Source: SLRI01 sp964460465 (lineage in GTDB: Bacteria; Pseudomonadota; Alphaproteobacteria; Geminicoccales; Geminicoccaceae). Taken from it: DNA of 64,000 nt. A program made the translations under genes and the position numbers. The DNA lies in NCBI GenBank assembly GCA_964460465.1, contig CAYWSB010000006.1:6763-70762 (forward strand), written 5' to 3'. Below are positions 9,168 through 17,089 of the stretch, piece after piece (within the stretch, counting starts at the first letter, position 1; every line of letters begins with the position of its first letter). The notes beneath the pieces are model-generated. The model was not told the DNA's origin. It saw only the letters and a program-made list of their open reading frames with translations, and ran no database searches.

Positions 9168-10190
9168 TCAGAACGCCACCCGAAGCCGGACGACGCCGGT
9201 GACGCCGTCGTCGTCACCACCGACATCGCGGTCGAAGAACGCGACGTCGCCGTTGAGCGACATGCCGGGGAGGAGACCCATGCTGGCGCTGAGCACCAGG
9301 TTCTGGCCCTCGCCGTTGTTGCCGTCCTGGTCGATGACGTTGGCGTAGGTGACCGACAGGTTTGCCGGGCCGAGCGCCGCGGCGGCACCAGCGGTGAAGC
9401 CGGTCGTGTCGCCGATCGGGCCGTCGTCGTCCTGCCAGATGCTGCCGGCGACGCGGAAGCCCGAGAAGCCGACGATGGCACCGAGATTGGCACCCATGTA
9501 GTCGTCGGCGCCGTTCTTGCCGTTGTTGAAGGCGAGCGTGCCGCCGAGCTGCAGGTCGACGCCACCGAACGAGCCGGTGTAGACCAGCGCCGTCTCGACC
9601 CACTCCTGGTAGTCGGTCAGGCCGTCCTGGGCGATGCTGTTGCCCTCGTTGCCGCCGGCCGGGGTGAACGAGCCGTGGATCGTGAAGCCGGCGATCGACG
9701 GGGAGTCGTAGCGGATCTTGGTCGAGTCGCCGCTGTTGATCGGCGCGAACCGCACCGGGGCGACCACGCCCTGGCCGTCGATGCCGCCCGTGCCGGCCGC
9801 GATGTTGTAGGCACCGAGCTTCGAGTTGTCGACAGCACCGTCCTCGTTGCCGAGGCGGAAGCCGCCGAAGGCGCCATCGATGAAGATCCAGCTCTCGTCG
9901 ATGCGCTCGTTGGTGCCCGGATCGGTCTCGAACTCGACCAGGAAGCCGTAGCGGATGCCGGTCTCGTCGTCGGTATTCACACCCTGGATGTGAATTTCCG
10001 AGTCGGTCACGAAGTCGTAGTCTTTGGGATCCCCGCCGGCGTTACCCGACTCCTGGAGGTCGCCGACCACGGTGTTGAAGTTGTAGAAGCCGCGGATGTT
10101 CACCTCGAACGCCGAAGCGGCCGAGGGCACCACGATCGCCGCGGCGCCGAGCATCGCGGTCGTGCCCATGAGAGCGTTGCGCAAGTTCAT
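9168..10190 (-). CDS. Gram-negative porin
   Basis: A 340-residue outer-membrane porin. The signal peptide (residues 1-27, ending AASA) precedes FEVNIRGFYNFN, the usual first strand of porin_4-type proteins. The body is rich in Gly, Asp and Asn, with aromatic girdle residues, and contains segments such as GFLVEFETDPG and VRFAPINSGDSTKIRYDSP. It ends in VAF, the terminal phenylalanine used by the BAM machinery. It probably forms a general diffusion channel, specificity unknown. A GGAGACAAG ribosome site precedes the ATG. It is flanked by a candidate promoter and a strong terminator, so it is likely monocistronic. Confidence 0.88.
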   Translation of the reverse strand: MNLRNALMGTTAMLGAAAIVVPSAASAFEVNIRGFYNFNTVVGDLQESGNAGGDPKDYDFVTDSEIHIQGVNTDDETGIRYGFLVEFETDPGTNERIDESWIFIDGAFGGFRLGNEDGAVDNSKLGAYNIAAGTGGIDGQGVVAPVRFAPINSGDSTKIRYDSPSIAGFTIHGSFTPAGGNEGNSIAQDGLTDYQEWVETALVYTGSFGGVDLQLGGTLAFNNGKNGADDYMGANLGAIVGFSGFRVAGSIWQDDDGPIGDTTGFTAGAAAALGPANLSVTYANVIDQDGNNGEGQNLVLSASMGLLPGMSLNGDVAFFDRDVGGDDDGVTGVVRLRVAF

Positions 10191-10304
10191 CTGTCTTGTC
10201 TCCTCGTCACCCCAAAAGTGAGGTCGCCTTCGGGTACATCTGGCGGCACCACTACCCCGGCGCCGCGGATGGGACGCTGAAGGCGCCCCGAGCTCCGGTC
10301 TCGT

Positions 10305-10333
10305 GTTATTCAGTTCGCCCCGTCACGGTGCAA
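10305..10333 (-). promoter_or_regulatory. Candidate promoter of the porin gene
   Basis: On the minus strand TTGCAC (10333-10328) and AATAAC (10310-10305) are separated by 17 bases, an optimal sigma-70 spacing. This would give an untranslated leader of roughly 110 bases before the ATG at 10190. The region is locally richer in A/T than the genes around it. Confidence 0.4.
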
Positions 10334-10406
10334 GCCGAAGCAATTTGCGATCCCGGCATTGGGCTTTCACTGTGTCGGGCCTGCAACAAGCCGTTGTTGC
10401 AGCCGC

Positions 10407-11612
10407 TTACGGGCAATTTCGCCCATCCGGATGAGCCAGCAAGTCGTTCAGCAACCGCACGGTGCGCTCGGCGCCGTCCATGCGCGGCAGCAGTGCGGCG
10501 GCAACACGGGGTGTGGCAAGCGACTGTTGCACCGCAGCAACGAGAGTCGGCACGTCCAGCGTCGCCTCGTCGAGCACGCCGAGGAGGCCCCGCGCGGCGA
10601 GCAGCCGGCAGCGCAGGCTCTGCTCGGTCTCGAGCCCGCCGGCATAGGGCACGACCAGCGCCCGGCAGCCGGCGGCCAGCACCTCCAGCACCGTGTTGTA
10701 GCCGCCCTGGCTGATCGACAGGGCGGCGTGTGCCAGGAGGTGGCGGAAGTCGGGGCGGGCGCGCTCGACGATCACCCCGGGCCCCGCCGCGCGCACCAGG
10801 GCGGCGAAGCGCGCCTCGGGCAGGTGCTGGCCGACCAGCAGCCGCCAGGGCGGGCTGCCGCCGGGCGTCGCCGCCAGTCGGCCCGCGGCGTCCAGCGCGA
10901 TCTCCAGGAGCCGCTCGCCGACCCGGCCACCGCCGGTCGAGACGACGATCTCGCCAGCGCCGCCGCCGCCGGTGGCCGCCTCGCGCGGCACCGGCTCGAC
11001 CACGTAGCCGGTCTCGACCACGCGGTCGCCCAGGGCGTCGCGCTGCGGGAAGGTCCGCTCGAAGGGCACGACCGCCGGATCGCCGTGGACCAGGACGCGG
11101 TCGAAATCGGCGGCCCAGCCCAGCATCTCGGTCAGCCGCTCGGGCTTGGGCGGGCGGACCAGGATGTCGCGCACCGAGCCCACGATCCAGGGACGCGGCC
11201 GCATCACCTTCGCCGCCGCGAGCAGCGGCAGGACCTCGAAGCGCATCTGCCGGCGGCCGAAGGGGAACATCTCGAACATCAGGATGCGCGGCCGGCGGGC
11301 GGCGAAGGCGGCGAGCAGCGCCGCGCGGCGGGCGGCCTGGAACGTCTCGTCGACCGGCCGGCCGGCGCTGTCGAGCAGGCGCTTGAAGTCGATGTCGGCG
11401 CACTGCACCGGCTCGAGCTGGAGCAGCTCCGCCCCCTCGAGGTCGAGCCCTGCCACCGGCAGCCCGCCCGAGACGAGCGTCACGCCGAGGCCGGCGCGCC
11501 GCATCGCCCGGACCAGCGTCGCCGCCCGGGTCAGGTGGCCGATGCCGAGCAGGTGCTGGACCCAGAAGAGGACGTCGATCGGGCCCGTGGTCGGCGGCGC
11601 CGGGACGCTCAC
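10407..11612 (-). CDS. MurG-like glycosyltransferase (COG4671 type)
   Basis: A 401-residue GT-B-fold protein. The N-terminal half opens with DVLFWVQHLLGIGHLTRAATLVRAMRRAG, where GHLTRA is the acceptor-side glycine loop of MurG-like enzymes. The C-terminal half has a nucleotide-sugar-binding segment (SQGGYNTVLEVLAAGCRALVVPY). Related proteins are predicted UDP-sugar transferases with no settled substrate. The start is a GTG overlapping the upstream cupin gene's stop (GTGA at 11612-11609), so the two are translationally coupled. No membrane span is visible, so it is cytoplasmic or peripheral. Confidence 0.8.
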   Translation of the reverse strand: MSVPAPPTTGPIDVLFWVQHLLGIGHLTRAATLVRAMRRAGLGVTLVSGGLPVAGLDLEGAELLQLEPVQCADIDFKRLLDSAGRPVDETFQAARRAALLAAFAARRPRILMFEMFPFGRRQMRFEVLPLLAAAKVMRPRPWIVGSVRDILVRPPKPERLTEMLGWAADFDRVLVHGDPAVVPFERTFPQRDALGDRVVETGYVVEPVPREAATGGGGAGEIVVSTGGGRVGERLLEIALDAAGRLAATPGGSPPWRLLVGQHLPEARFAALVRAAGPGVIVERARPDFRHLLAHAALSISQGGYNTVLEVLAAGCRALVVPYAGGLETEQSLRCRLLAARGLLGVLDEATLDVPTLVAAVQQSLATPRVAAALLPRMDGAERTVRLLNDLLAHPDGRNCP

Positions 11613-12796
11613 GCGCGGACCGCGATCAGCGCCATGCGCTCCATGTCCAGGACGAAGCGGTCGAGAGCCGGCGTCCCGGCGGCGGGAAAGGCCTCGTCGA
11701 GCTCGCCGCGGGCGAACGCCTGGCGCTGCAGCACCCAGGCGACCATCGGGGCGACCTCGCCCGGCACCGCGACGGCCTGGCGGCTGCCGGCCTTGACGAG
11801 CCCGTGCCGGCCGTCCTGCTCGATCAGCCGGATACCATCCGCCTTGACCGCGTAGGTGACGCTCGTGGGCTCGAGCAGCGCCGCCATCTCCCAGGTCTCG
11901 CGGACGTAGCGGTAGCCCCGGATGAAGGCCTCGATGTCCGTCCTGGTCGCGGGCTCGGTCAGGATCGAGGCTATCCGCTGACCGAGCGCCGCCAGATGCC
12001 CGTCGAGCGCCCCCGGGTCGCCCTGCGGCAGGTTATTGCGGCAGAGCGGGTCGGCGATCAGCCGCTCGTAGAGGTAGCCGACGAGGTCGATGCCGATCGG
12101 GTAGGTGACGCCGAAGGCGATGTGGATGCAGCCGCCGTCGTCGGCGAGCGCGTAGTGGTATTGGCCGCGCGGCAGATAGAGCAGGTCGCCGGGCTTGAGC
12201 CGCACCTCCTTCCACAGCTTGCCCTTGGCCTCCTCGTGCACCTCCTGCGGCACGCCCTTGAACAGGTTGTGGGCAATGGGATCCTCGGCCCGGCCCTCGA
12301 ACACCGGCCAGACCTTCTCGCCCTCGCAGTGCACGGCGAAGACGTCGTGGGTGTCGTAGTGCACCTTGAAGCCCTGGCGGCGCCTCGAGGACTGGTAGAG
12401 GTTGCCCTGGACCTTGCCGCCGAGGGCGTCCTCCATCGTCTTGGCGAACGCCGTGAGCTCGGGCGTCAGCTGGTCGATGTCGTTGAGGACCATGGTGGCC
12501 CCCTGCTGGACGAAGCGCTTGACCTTGGCCGGATCGGCGATCGGTGCTCCGGTGACGGCGGGCTGGGTCCCGGCATAGGCGGCCTTGGCCACCGGCTCCC
12601 GGTCGAGGACGAGGTCGAGCCGCGTCGTGTCCCAGAGCGTGTTGACGGCGAGCAGCCGCTCGAGGATCGACCAGTTCATGATCGCGGCGAACTTCTCCGC
12701 TCCGCCCTCGATGTGCACCGGCCGCTTGCCGAGATAGTCGCGGCGGAAGGTCTCGGCCCCCAGCGGCGCCACCAAGTCGTCGAAGGTCATGCCCAT
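11609..12796 (-). CDS. JmjC-like cupin (possible ribosomal-protein hydroxylase)
   Basis: A 395-residue protein with the Cupin_4/JmjC fold. The iron ligands are visible: HYDTHDVF gives the H-x-D pair and the distal histidine is in CIHIAFGVTYPIG. The double-stranded helix includes LKPGDLLYLPRGQYHYA. Relatives such as YcfD hydroxylate an arginine in a ribosomal protein using Fe(II) and 2-oxoglutarate; the substrate here is not known. The ATG at 12796 follows a GGAGAG site. The stop overlaps the start of the glycosyltransferase by four bases. The gene is divergent from yggS across 117 bases. Confidence 0.83.
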   Translation of the reverse strand: MGMTFDDLVAPLGAETFRRDYLGKRPVHIEGGAEKFAAIMNWSILERLLAVNTLWDTTRLDLVLDREPVAKAAYAGTQPAVTGAPIADPAKVKRFVQQGATMVLNDIDQLTPELTAFAKTMEDALGGKVQGNLYQSSRRRQGFKVHYDTHDVFAVHCEGEKVWPVFEGRAEDPIAHNLFKGVPQEVHEEAKGKLWKEVRLKPGDLLYLPRGQYHYALADDGGCIHIAFGVTYPIGIDLVGYLYERLIADPLCRNNLPQGDPGALDGHLAALGQRIASILTEPATRTDIEAFIRGYRYVRETWEMAALLEPTSVTYAVKADGIRLIEQDGRHGLVKAGSRQAVAVPGEVAPMVAWVLQRQAFARGELDEAFPAAGTPALDRFVLDMERMALIAVRA

Positions 12797-12913
12797 GCCG
12801 GTCTCTCCTCGTCGCTGCACCGCCAGCCGCACCCGGGCCGCGCACCCTTGACGGCGCCGGCGGGCGCGGCACGTGTAGCAGCCAGCGGCATTGTCGACCA
12901 AGGGGGGAGCCGG

Positions 12914-13603
12914 GTGACGAGCGACAAGGTGGACGTGGCGGCCAATCTGGCCAGGGTCAGGGCGACGATCCGGGCGGCGGCGCTGGAGGCGGGCCGGGAT
13001 CCGGCCGCGGTCACGCTGATCGCCGTCTCGAAGGCGCAGCCACAGGAGCGGATCGAGGCCGCCCTGGAGGCCGGCGAGCGGGTGTTCGGCGAGAACTACG
13101 TGCAGGAGGCGGCCGGCCGCTGGCCCGGCCTGCGGGCGCGCCATCCCGGTGTCGAGCTGCACCTGATCGGCGCCCTGCAGACCAACAAGGCGAAGGAGGC
13201 GGTGGCCCTCTTCGACGTCGTGCAGACCCTCGACCGGCCGCGGCTCGCGGCCGCGTTGGCGAAGGAGATGGCAAGGCAGCACAAGACCCTGCGCTGCTTC
13301 GTTCAGGTCAACACCGGCGAGGAACCGCAGAAGGCCGGGGTGCTGCCGGGCGAGGCCGACGCGTTCATCGCCGACTGCCGCGAGACGCACGGCCTCGCCA
13401 TCGAGGGGCTGATGGCGATCCCGCCGGTGGACGAGGACATCGCCCTGCACACCGCCTTCCTGGCGAAGATCGCGCGGCGCAACGGGCTCGAGCGGATCAG
13501 CATCGGCATGAGCGACGACTACGCCGACGCGATCCGCTTCGGTGCCACCCATGTCCGCGTCGGCAGCGCCATCTTCGGCGCCCGCACCGCCCGGCCGGGA
13601 TGA
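12914..13603 (+). CDS. yggS: YggS-type pyridoxal-phosphate homeostasis protein
   Basis: A 229-residue single-domain PLP-binding TIM-barrel protein (alanine-racemase N-terminal family). The cofactor lysine lies in TLIAVSKAQP. Other conserved blocks are FGENYVQEA, LHLIGALQTNKAK, the phosphate-binding ISIGMSDDYADAI and ATHVRVGSAIFGAR. Proteins of this family buffer PLP and affect amino-acid pools; no catalytic activity is established. The start is a GTG preceded by GGGGGGAG at 12902-12909. It is expressed divergently from the JmjC-like gene. Confidence 0.93.
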   Translation: MTSDKVDVAANLARVRATIRAAALEAGRDPAAVTLIAVSKAQPQERIEAALEAGERVFGENYVQEAAGRWPGLRARHPGVELHLIGALQTNKAKEAVALFDVVQTLDRPRLAAALAKEMARQHKTLRCFVQVNTGEEPQKAGVLPGEADAFIADCRETHGLAIEGLMAIPPVDEDIALHTAFLAKIARRNGLERISIGMSDDYADAIRFGATHVRVGSAIFGARTARPG

Positions 13604-13715
13604 GCCGGCGCAAGGGTCGCAGTTGGCGCGCCGGCCGCCGAGGATAGTTCTCCCGTGGGGGATTTGCTATGGCAGCGCCCGTAGCGAACGACGCCAAGAA
13701 AAACGGGAGATCTCG

Positions 13716-14090
13716 ATGTTCAAGCACAGCACGGCCGCCGCCGCGATCATCACGACCGGCCTCCTCGCCGGCGCCGCCGTGGCCGAGGGCGATCCGGCCG
13801 CCGGCGAGCGGGTGTTCCGGCAATGCCAGGCCTGCCACGTGATCGACGCCGAGCAGAACCGGGTCGGGCCGCACCTGGTCGGCATCTTCGGCCGGCCGGC
13901 AGGTGCCGTCGCCGGCTTCAACTACTCGCCGGCGATGGCCAATTCCGGCATCGTCTGGGACGAGGAGACCATCGCCGCCTATCTCGCCGACCCGCGCGGC
14001 TACATCTCGGGCAACCGCATGGCGTTCGCCGGGCTGCGCAACCCAGAGCAGATCGCGGATGTCATCGCCTACATGAAGTCGAAGCAGTAA
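13716..14090 (+). CDS. Periplasmic c-type cytochrome, class I
   Basis: A 124-residue exported cytochrome. The signal peptide ends AVA (about residue 23). The haem site is CQACH (Cys37, Cys40, His41) and the distal methionine is in GNRMAFAGL. The segment RVGPHLVGIFGRPAG and the C-terminal helix (ADVIAYMKSK) are typical of soluble c2/c552-like electron carriers between the bc1 complex and oxidases or dehydrogenases. GGGAGATCTCG precedes the ATG. It stands alone and converges with the S4 gene nine bases downstream. Confidence 0.92.
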   Translation: MFKHSTAAAAIITTGLLAGAAVAEGDPAAGERVFRQCQACHVIDAEQNRVGPHLVGIFGRPAGAVAGFNYSPAMANSGIVWDEETIAAYLADPRGYISGNRMAFAGLRNPEQIADVIAYMKSKQ

Positions 14091-14099
14091 AGCTCTGAC

Positions 14100-14363
14100 C
14101 TAGGCGATAATTCGGTAGAGGGCCTGCGCCTCCGGGGCGGGCCCTCGCCGCTCGCCGAGGGCCAGCACCTCGAGGACCTGCACGCCGGCCGGTATCACGA
14201 GCGTGATGACATCGCCCGGGCGCACCGCCTTGTGCACCTTCTCGACGAGCTGGTCGTTGAGGCGGATGCGCCGGCGGCGGACGAGATCGATCGCCAGCTG
14301 CCGTTGCTTGATGAAGCGCGCGTGCCAGAGCCACTTGTCGAGGCGCAGGCCCGGCTCGCTCAT
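14100..14363 (-). CDS. S4-domain RNA-binding protein (Hsp15/HslR-like)
   Basis: An 87-residue protein that is almost entirely an S4 domain: LRLDKWLWHARFIKQRQLAIDLV, then RIRLNDQLVEKVHKAVRPGDVI. Hsp15 relatives bind free 50S subunits carrying nascent chains after translation stalls; this one is shorter than E. coli Hsp15 (133 residues) and lacks its basic tail. It follows the Suv3-like helicase after 39 bases on the same strand, a pairing also known in other alphaproteobacteria, suggesting a joint role in RNA metabolism. Confidence 0.85.
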   Translation of the reverse strand: MSEPGLRLDKWLWHARFIKQRQLAIDLVRRRRIRLNDQLVEKVHKAVRPGDVITLVIPAGVQVLEVLALGERRGPAPEAQALYRIIA

Positions 14364-14402
14364 CGGACGCCGGCCCGGGTCATGCGATCGCCGGCCGGGG
14401 CG

Positions 14403-16967
14403 TCACACACCCACCGCCTTGAGCTGGGCCAGGACGGCGAACGGCGAGTGGCTGGGCCCTTGTCGCGCCTGGACCTTGCGATGCTCGGGCGTGGGCCGCT
14501 GGCGGCGCGGCTTGGCCCGGCGGACGCGAACCGCGGCGGCAGCCGCCGGCAGCTCGCAGCCGACCGCACCGTTCGCCACCGGCACGCGATCGACGCGAAA
14601 GCCGAGGCTGGGCAAGAGCGCGAGGAACTCGTCGCGGCCGAGCCCGGCGGTCGAGACGAGGTCGTCGGGCAGGGCGAAGCTGGTCTCGCTGCGCGCCAGC
14701 TCGCGCAGCCGGGCCGCGACCCGCTCGACCATGTCGACGCGCAGGGCCGTGTCGCCGGCCATCCGGCGGAAGCCGAGCGCGGTCAGGGCCGCGGGCTCGG
14801 CCGGCCATTCGGCGGGGCGAAGCGCCACCCGACCGGCCGCCGGCTGCCAGGCCGCCGTGCCCTTGGCCAGGGCGACGAGCAGTGCCAGCGCCTCCTGGGC
14901 GGCCGGCTTGAGCAGCGCCGGCAAATAGAGGTGATGCACGCCGAGGCGAACCCCGAGCCGGGCGAGGTCGCGGCGGTCGCCGGCCGCGAGCTGGCGGGTC
15001 AGGGCCTCGGCATCGGCGGCGGTGAGCGAGCCCAGCCCCTCGACCAGCCGGTAGGCGATGCCGCGCGCCGCCGCGGAGAGCGCGCCCGAGCGCGACGCGG
15101 CCTCGAGGGCGATCAGCGACTCCAGGCGCTCGTCGAGCCAGCGCCGGAGCCGCTCGGCGAGGCGGCGCTCGATGGCGAGCCGGGCCTTGAGCGCCAGCTC
15201 GTCGGTGGCGGTGACGGTGACCCCCGGGCGGAGCAGGCTCGGGCCCGGCTGCAGCATCCCGATCACCGCGCCGCGCCAGCGGATCTCGCGATCGACGATC
15301 GCCAGGGCGGCGTCGGGCTCGCGCACGAGCTCGGCGGCGAGCCGGTTGAGCTTCTGCGTCACCGCCCGCCGCGCGGCCCCGGCGAACAGGCGGTGCTCGG
15401 CGGCGAGGCCCGAGGCACCGAGCGTGAAGGTGAAGCCCTCGAGCGTGCCCACCGGATGGCCGTCGACCACCACCTCGCCGCCGGGCTCGATCTCGGCCGC
15501 CAGCTCGCCCCGCTCGCGCAGCGACTTCAAGAGGGCGGCCGTGCGGCGGTCGACGAATTTCTGCGTCAGCCGCTCGTGCAGCGCGTCGGAGAGCCGGTCC
15601 TCGACGGCCCGCGCCAGCCCCTGCCAGTGCAGCGGATCGTCGAACCACTGGTGGCGGTGCGAGAGATAGGTCCAGGTGCGGACATGCGCGATCCGGGTCA
15701 CCAGCGTGTCGATGTCGCCGTCGGTGCGGTCGAGCCGGGCGATCATCGAGCCGACCCAGGCCGGCGGCAGGACGGCGGCGGCGTCGGTCAGGTGCTTGTA
15801 GACCGTGGCCAGCATGTGGAGATGCGCGTCGGTCAGGGTCTTCCGGAAGTCCGGGATCTGGCAGACCTGCCAGAGCAGCCGGACCCCTGCCGGGCCCCTG
15901 GCCCGCGCCCGGATGTCCTCGCGGCGGGCGAGGATGGCGAGGCTGCGGTCGTCGAGCGCGTCGCGGACCTTGACCAGGCCGGGCTTGGGCGGGTCGGCGT
16001 CGAGACTGGCGGCGAGGTCCTCGAGGCTGGCGAAGTCGAGGTCGCTGTTGCGCCACATGAGCCGCTTGAGCGGCAGGAAGTGGTGGCTCTCGACCGCCTC
16101 GACGATCCGCTCGTCGAGCGCCTCGCTGCCGTTGGTCGTGCCGAACGTGCCGTCGGCCATGTGCCGCCCGGCCCGGCCGGCGATCTGGCCGATCTCGGGT
16201 GCCGTCAGCCGGCGGGTGTCCTGGCCGTCGAACTTGTGGAGCTGGGCGAAGGCGACGTGGCCCAGATCCATGTTCAGGCCCATGCCGATGGCGTCCGTGG
16301 CGACCAGATGGTCGACCTCGCCCGACTGGTACATGGCGACCTGGGCGTTGCGGGTCCGGGGGCTCAGGGCGCCCAGCACCACGGCCGCCCCGCCCTTCTG
16401 CCGGCGCATCACCTCGGCCAGCGTATAGACATCCGCAGCCGTGAAGGCGACGACGGCACTCCGGCGCGGCAGGCGGTTGAGCTTGGTCGAGCCGCTGTGG
16501 CGGAGGATCGAGAAGCGCGGCCGAGTGATGATCTCGGCCTCGGGCACCAGTTGCTTGAGGAGCGGACGAATGGTGTCGGAACCGAGGAAGAGCGTCTCCT
16601 CCGCACCCCGCGCGTGCAGCAGGCGGTCGGTGAAGACGTGGCCGCGCTCGCGATCGGCGCAGAGCTGGATCTCGTCGACGGCGAGAAACGCGAATGCCCG
16701 CTGCACCGGCATCGCCTCGACGGTGGCGAGCACGTAGCGAGCCGACTCCGAGCCCACGTGCTCCTCGCCGGTCGAGAGGGCGACGGCGTCGGCACCGACC
16801 AGGCTCACCACCCGGTCGTAGATCTCCCGGGCCAAAAGGCGGAGCGGGAAGCCCATCACCCCCGAGCTGTGGGCCAGCATTCGCTCGACGGCGAAGTGCG
16901 TCTTGCCGGTATTGGTCGGACCCAACACCGCGGCCACGCGCGACGAGGAAACGGACAGGCGCGTCAT
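14403..16967 (-). CDS. Suv3-like superfamily 2 RNA helicase
   Basis: An 854-residue DExH/D helicase. Walker A is GPTNTGKT, the Walker B-type motif is DEIQLCADRERGHVF, motif III lies in LGSDTIRPL, and motifs V and VI are ATDAIGMGLNM and QIAGRAGR. The N-terminal 450 residues resemble mitochondrial Suv3, an ATP-driven 3'-5' helicase that works with an exoribonuclease. The C-terminal 400 residues are less conserved and basic near the end. The ATG at 16967 puts Walker A near residue 15; an upstream ATG would add about 20 residues. It sits directly upstream of the S4 gene. Confidence 0.85.
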   Translation of the reverse strand: MTRLSVSSSRVAAVLGPTNTGKTHFAVERMLAHSSGVMGFPLRLLAREIYDRVVSLVGADAVALSTGEEHVGSESARYVLATVEAMPVQRAFAFLAVDEIQLCADRERGHVFTDRLLHARGAEETLFLGSDTIRPLLKQLVPEAEIITRPRFSILRHSGSTKLNRLPRRSAVVAFTAADVYTLAEVMRRQKGGAAVVLGALSPRTRNAQVAMYQSGEVDHLVATDAIGMGLNMDLGHVAFAQLHKFDGQDTRRLTAPEIGQIAGRAGRHMADGTFGTTNGSEALDERIVEAVESHHFLPLKRLMWRNSDLDFASLEDLAASLDADPPKPGLVKVRDALDDRSLAILARREDIRARARGPAGVRLLWQVCQIPDFRKTLTDAHLHMLATVYKHLTDAAAVLPPAWVGSMIARLDRTDGDIDTLVTRIAHVRTWTYLSHRHQWFDDPLHWQGLARAVEDRLSDALHERLTQKFVDRRTAALLKSLRERGELAAEIEPGGEVVVDGHPVGTLEGFTFTLGASGLAAEHRLFAGAARRAVTQKLNRLAAELVREPDAALAIVDREIRWRGAVIGMLQPGPSLLRPGVTVTATDELALKARLAIERRLAERLRRWLDERLESLIALEAASRSGALSAAARGIAYRLVEGLGSLTAADAEALTRQLAAGDRRDLARLGVRLGVHHLYLPALLKPAAQEALALLVALAKGTAAWQPAAGRVALRPAEWPAEPAALTALGFRRMAGDTALRVDMVERVAARLRELARSETSFALPDDLVSTAGLGRDEFLALLPSLGFRVDRVPVANGAVGCELPAAAAAVRVRRAKPRRQRPTPEHRKVQARQGPSHSPFAVLAQLKAVGV

Positions 16968-17089
16968 ACCCAGACCATGTCGTGCGCGGGGACCGTTTGG
17001 CAAGGGGAAACCATCGCCCATGCCCCGCACGTACATCACGATCGTGACGATACCGCGGCAGGTGCCACAACATCTAGTCGGCGGTTCGA

